Positions 6,200-7,502 of a stretch of 7,502 nucleotides of DNA are shown here, piece by piece. The translations under genes were made by a program, and so were the position numbers. Source of the stretch: an uncultured Chloroflexota bacterium (GTDB lineage: Bacteria; Chloroflexota; Limnocylindria; Limnocylindrales; CSP1-4); contig CAIYQJ010000378.1 of NCBI GenBank assembly GCA_903928275.1, positions 1-7,502 of the forward strand. The letters are read 5' to 3'. How positions within the stretch are numbered: the first letter of the stretch is position 1; every line of letters starts with the position of its first letter. Under the pieces are notes generated by a model. The model was not told the origin of the DNA. It ran no database searches and was given only the letters and a program-made list of their open reading frames with translations.

Positions 6200-6907
6200 T
6201 CAGGCGGCCTGGCGGCGCGAGCGCAGCGCGATCGCGATCGCCACGAGCCCGACGAGGATCCCGACCCCGCCGACGACGACGCCGACGACGAGCGCGCGGT
6301 TCGCCGCATCGGTCGCGCTCGCCGCCGCGGCGTTCGCGCTCGCGACGGAGGCGGTCGCCGCGTCCGCCGCAGCCTGCACGGTCGCGACCCGCGCGTCGAC
6401 CCGGTCGACGCGGGCGGCGACTTCCGTGCCCGACGGCACCTTGGCCGGGAACTGGGCGTCGGCCTGCCCCCTCACGGCGTCGAAGGTCGTGTCGGACGAG
6501 GTGAAGGACTGGTCCACCTTCGTCCCGTGGATCGTGCCGACGATGTGGAACGTGTAGTCGCCGGGCACGGTCGGGATGATGTGCGCCGTGTACTCCCCGG
6601 GCGTGCCAAGCCCGGTGTCCGGATCGAACGACGCGTTGAGGGGCAGGGCCGCCGAGTCCTGGCGGGCCGTGCTCACGACGACGGTGAAGTCGGTCGCGGG
6701 GACGTCGTCGACCGACTTCCCGGCGGCGTCCTTCACGATCACCTGGACGGCGTTTTCGATGCCCACGTAGGCCGGCTCGTGGAGCCAGCCGATCGCGAGG
6801 CTGTAGGGACCGAACTGCTGGACGACGTGGGCGCCGGCTACCCCGGCGACCAGGATGGCGAGCACGGCGCCGGTGCAGAGCGCGACGGCGCGGGAACGAA
6901 GATGCAT
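6200..6907 (-). CDS. Secreted, membrane-anchored protein with Ig-like domain, coiled coil and C-terminal helix; function unknown
   Basis: Product of 235 residues. The start is ATG 6907, with GAGG five bases upstream and a classic signal peptide directly after; the open frame extends further upstream but that part lacks protein-like composition. Residues 1-26 are the signal peptide with an AGA cleavage site, giving mature His27 (HVVQQFGPYSLAIGWLHEP). Residues 27-150 are probably a beta-sandwich: GEYTAHIIPTVPGDYTFHIVG at about 104-124 has the look of YtkA/FixH or Ig-like domains. Residues 161-203 form a long Ala-rich coiled coil, 206-227 a transmembrane helix, and the end is basic (RSRRQAA), so the folded part should face outward. 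No catalytic motif and no cysteine in the mature protein. It lies between a membrane protein and CopC-CopD in one operon, which suggests a copper-related envelope role. I believe similar proteins accompany CopCD in other high-GC bacteria, but I know of no assigned function. Confidence 0.8.
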   Translation of the reverse strand: MHLRSRAVALCTGAVLAILVAGVAGAHVVQQFGPYSLAIGWLHEPAYVGIENAVQVIVKDAAGKSVDDVPATDFTVVVSTARQDSAALPLNASFDPDTGLGTPGEYTAHIIPTVPGDYTFHIVGTIHGTKVDQSFTSSDTTFDAVRGQADAQFPAKVPSGTEVAARVDRVDARVATVQAAADAATASVASANAAAASATDAANRALVVGVVVGGVGILVGLVAIAIALRSRRQAA

Positions 6908-7502
6908 GGCGACCTCATCTCGTGGAACGCGGACGTGCGGCGCACCGCGCGCGGCGGCATCCGGGTCCGGGTGTGCGGCCACAGCAAGCGGCCCTGCTGC
7001 GAGACGGGCGTCGAAGGTGGGGCGCGCTGCGCGAGGTTGACCGAGGCGGGCGGGCGGAGCGCCCGCGACGTGGGGACGATCGGTCTGCGCACCAGCGGCG
7101 CACGCCCACGGGCAGTCGAGCGGCGGTGCGCGGCCTCGATCCGCGCCACGAGCGTCGTGTGGCCCCACAGGAGCAGGGCGCCGAGCGCCGCGAGGGCGAG
7201 GCTGACGAGCGCGAGGATCTCGATCGGCCGAGCGGACGGTCCAGACACCAGGGGCTCGAGGCCGGGAAGCGGCTCCCCGACCGTCAGCCGTTCGATGTTC
7301 TCCTGGACGAGGAAGATGACCGCCGTGACGACCGCGAGGGACGGCCAGGTCCGGGCGATGAGGCGGAGGTAGGCACCGGCGTCCACGTGGGACCGATTCC
7401 CCGCGATGCGCTCGAGGGACCGCGCCTTCAGCCAGAGGAAGGTGAGGCGGGCGAGCGCGAGCGACACGAGGAGCGTGGAGACGGCGAGCACGATGGCGAC
7501 AG
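6838..7502 (-). CDS. Multi-spanning membrane protein of unknown function (5' end beyond right edge)
   Basis: The frame is open to the right edge: two bases plus 220 codons and a TAG stop at 6838-6840. A GTG at 7491 is in frame but lies inside a hydrophobic helix, so the true start is probably outside the window. Visible helices, numbered from the first full codon: about 1-24, 51-66 (SLAVVTAVIFLVQENIE) and 93-113 (PIEILALVSLALAALGALL). The Glu in FLVQENIE at a membrane boundary is notable. After a basic loop the protein has NLAQRAPPST at about 155-164, which resembles the place where I would expect such proteins to end. It instead continues for about 57 residues of basic, Pro/Ser/Arg-rich tail and overlaps the next gene by 70 bases. 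Almost every tail codon up to 6908 ends in G or C in this frame, which supports real translation. It is first in the visible copper cluster. No family name can be given. Confidence 0.75.
   Translation of the reverse strand, partial: VAIVLAVSTLLVSLALARLTFLWLKARSLERIAGNRSHVDAGAYLRLIARTWPSLAVVTAVIFLVQENIERLTVGEPLPGLEPLVSGPSARPIEILALVSLALAALGALLLWGHTTLVARIEAAHRRSTARGRAPLVRRPIVPTSRALRPPASVNLAQRAPPSTPVSQQGRLLWPHTRTRMPPRAVRRTSAFHEMRSPCIFVPAPSRSAPAPCSPSWSPG
6913..6916 (-). promoter_or_regulatory. Ribosome binding site for the secreted anchored protein
   Basis: The minus strand reads GAGG, five bases, then ATG at 6907. It lies inside the coding sequence of the upstream membrane-protein gene and fixes the start at the signal peptide, not farther upstream. 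Confidence 0.55.

Noticed and set aside
6908..7168. N-terminal extension of the 235-residue secreted protein
   Set aside because: The upstream part has no protein-like character and lies within the membrane-protein gene; ATG 6907 has a ribosome binding site and starts a signal peptide.
5855..7372. 505-codon plus-strand open frame opposite the copper cluster
   Set aside because: It is Arg/Gly/Asp-rich shadow sequence with no domain, antisense to genes with clear signal peptides and membrane helices.

Overview
The window is from a very GC-rich bacterial chromosome. Almost every codon in the real genes ends in G or C, and long antisense and out-of-frame open frames are common as a result. The protein families (IRP1/AcnA-type aconitase, an orphan ABC ATPase with a C-terminal half typical of actinobacterial homologues, and a CopC-CopD fusion) suggest an actinomycete-like lineage or a high-GC Chloroflexota lineage. 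I cannot decide between them from sequence alone, and no phage, transposon, CRISPR or RNA gene is visible.

Layout. Bases 1-209 hold the 5' part of a minus-strand gene that runs off the left edge. It has a GTG start, a strong GGAGGG ribosome binding site and a His-rich segment. A 118-base divergent region (210-327) separates it from acnA (328-3132, plus strand), a complete aconitase with all three iron-sulfur cysteines. acnA converges on a minus-strand orphan ABC ATPase (3184-3981) across 51 bases that contain a GC-rich dyad. Next is a 232-base gene-free stretch (3982-4213) with two stem-loops, one of them a strong 12-bp hairpin that probably ends the operon transcribed from the right.

The right half (7502 down to 4214, minus strand) is a tight three-gene cluster. 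In transcription order it encodes: a multi-spanning membrane protein truncated by the window edge (6838-7502); a small secreted, membrane-anchored protein (6200-6907) with an Ig-like domain, an Ala-rich coiled coil and a C-terminal membrane helix; and a 660-residue CopC-CopD protein with two extra C-terminal beta-rich domains (4214-6196). The first two genes overlap by 70 bases and the last two are 3 bases apart, so they are almost certainly co-transcribed.

How the genes fit together. The three-gene cluster looks like a cell-envelope copper-handling module. CopC would bind Cu(II) outside the membrane and CopD would move or sense it in the membrane. The two partners of unknown function may assist capture or assembly. 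Both exported proteins are predicted to begin with, or close to, a histidine after signal-peptide removal, which is the arrangement used by copper histidine-brace proteins. Aconitase and the ABC ATPase have no visible functional tie to this cluster. The most interesting material here is the cluster itself, the long gene overlap inside it, and the left-edge gene, which is easy to miss.
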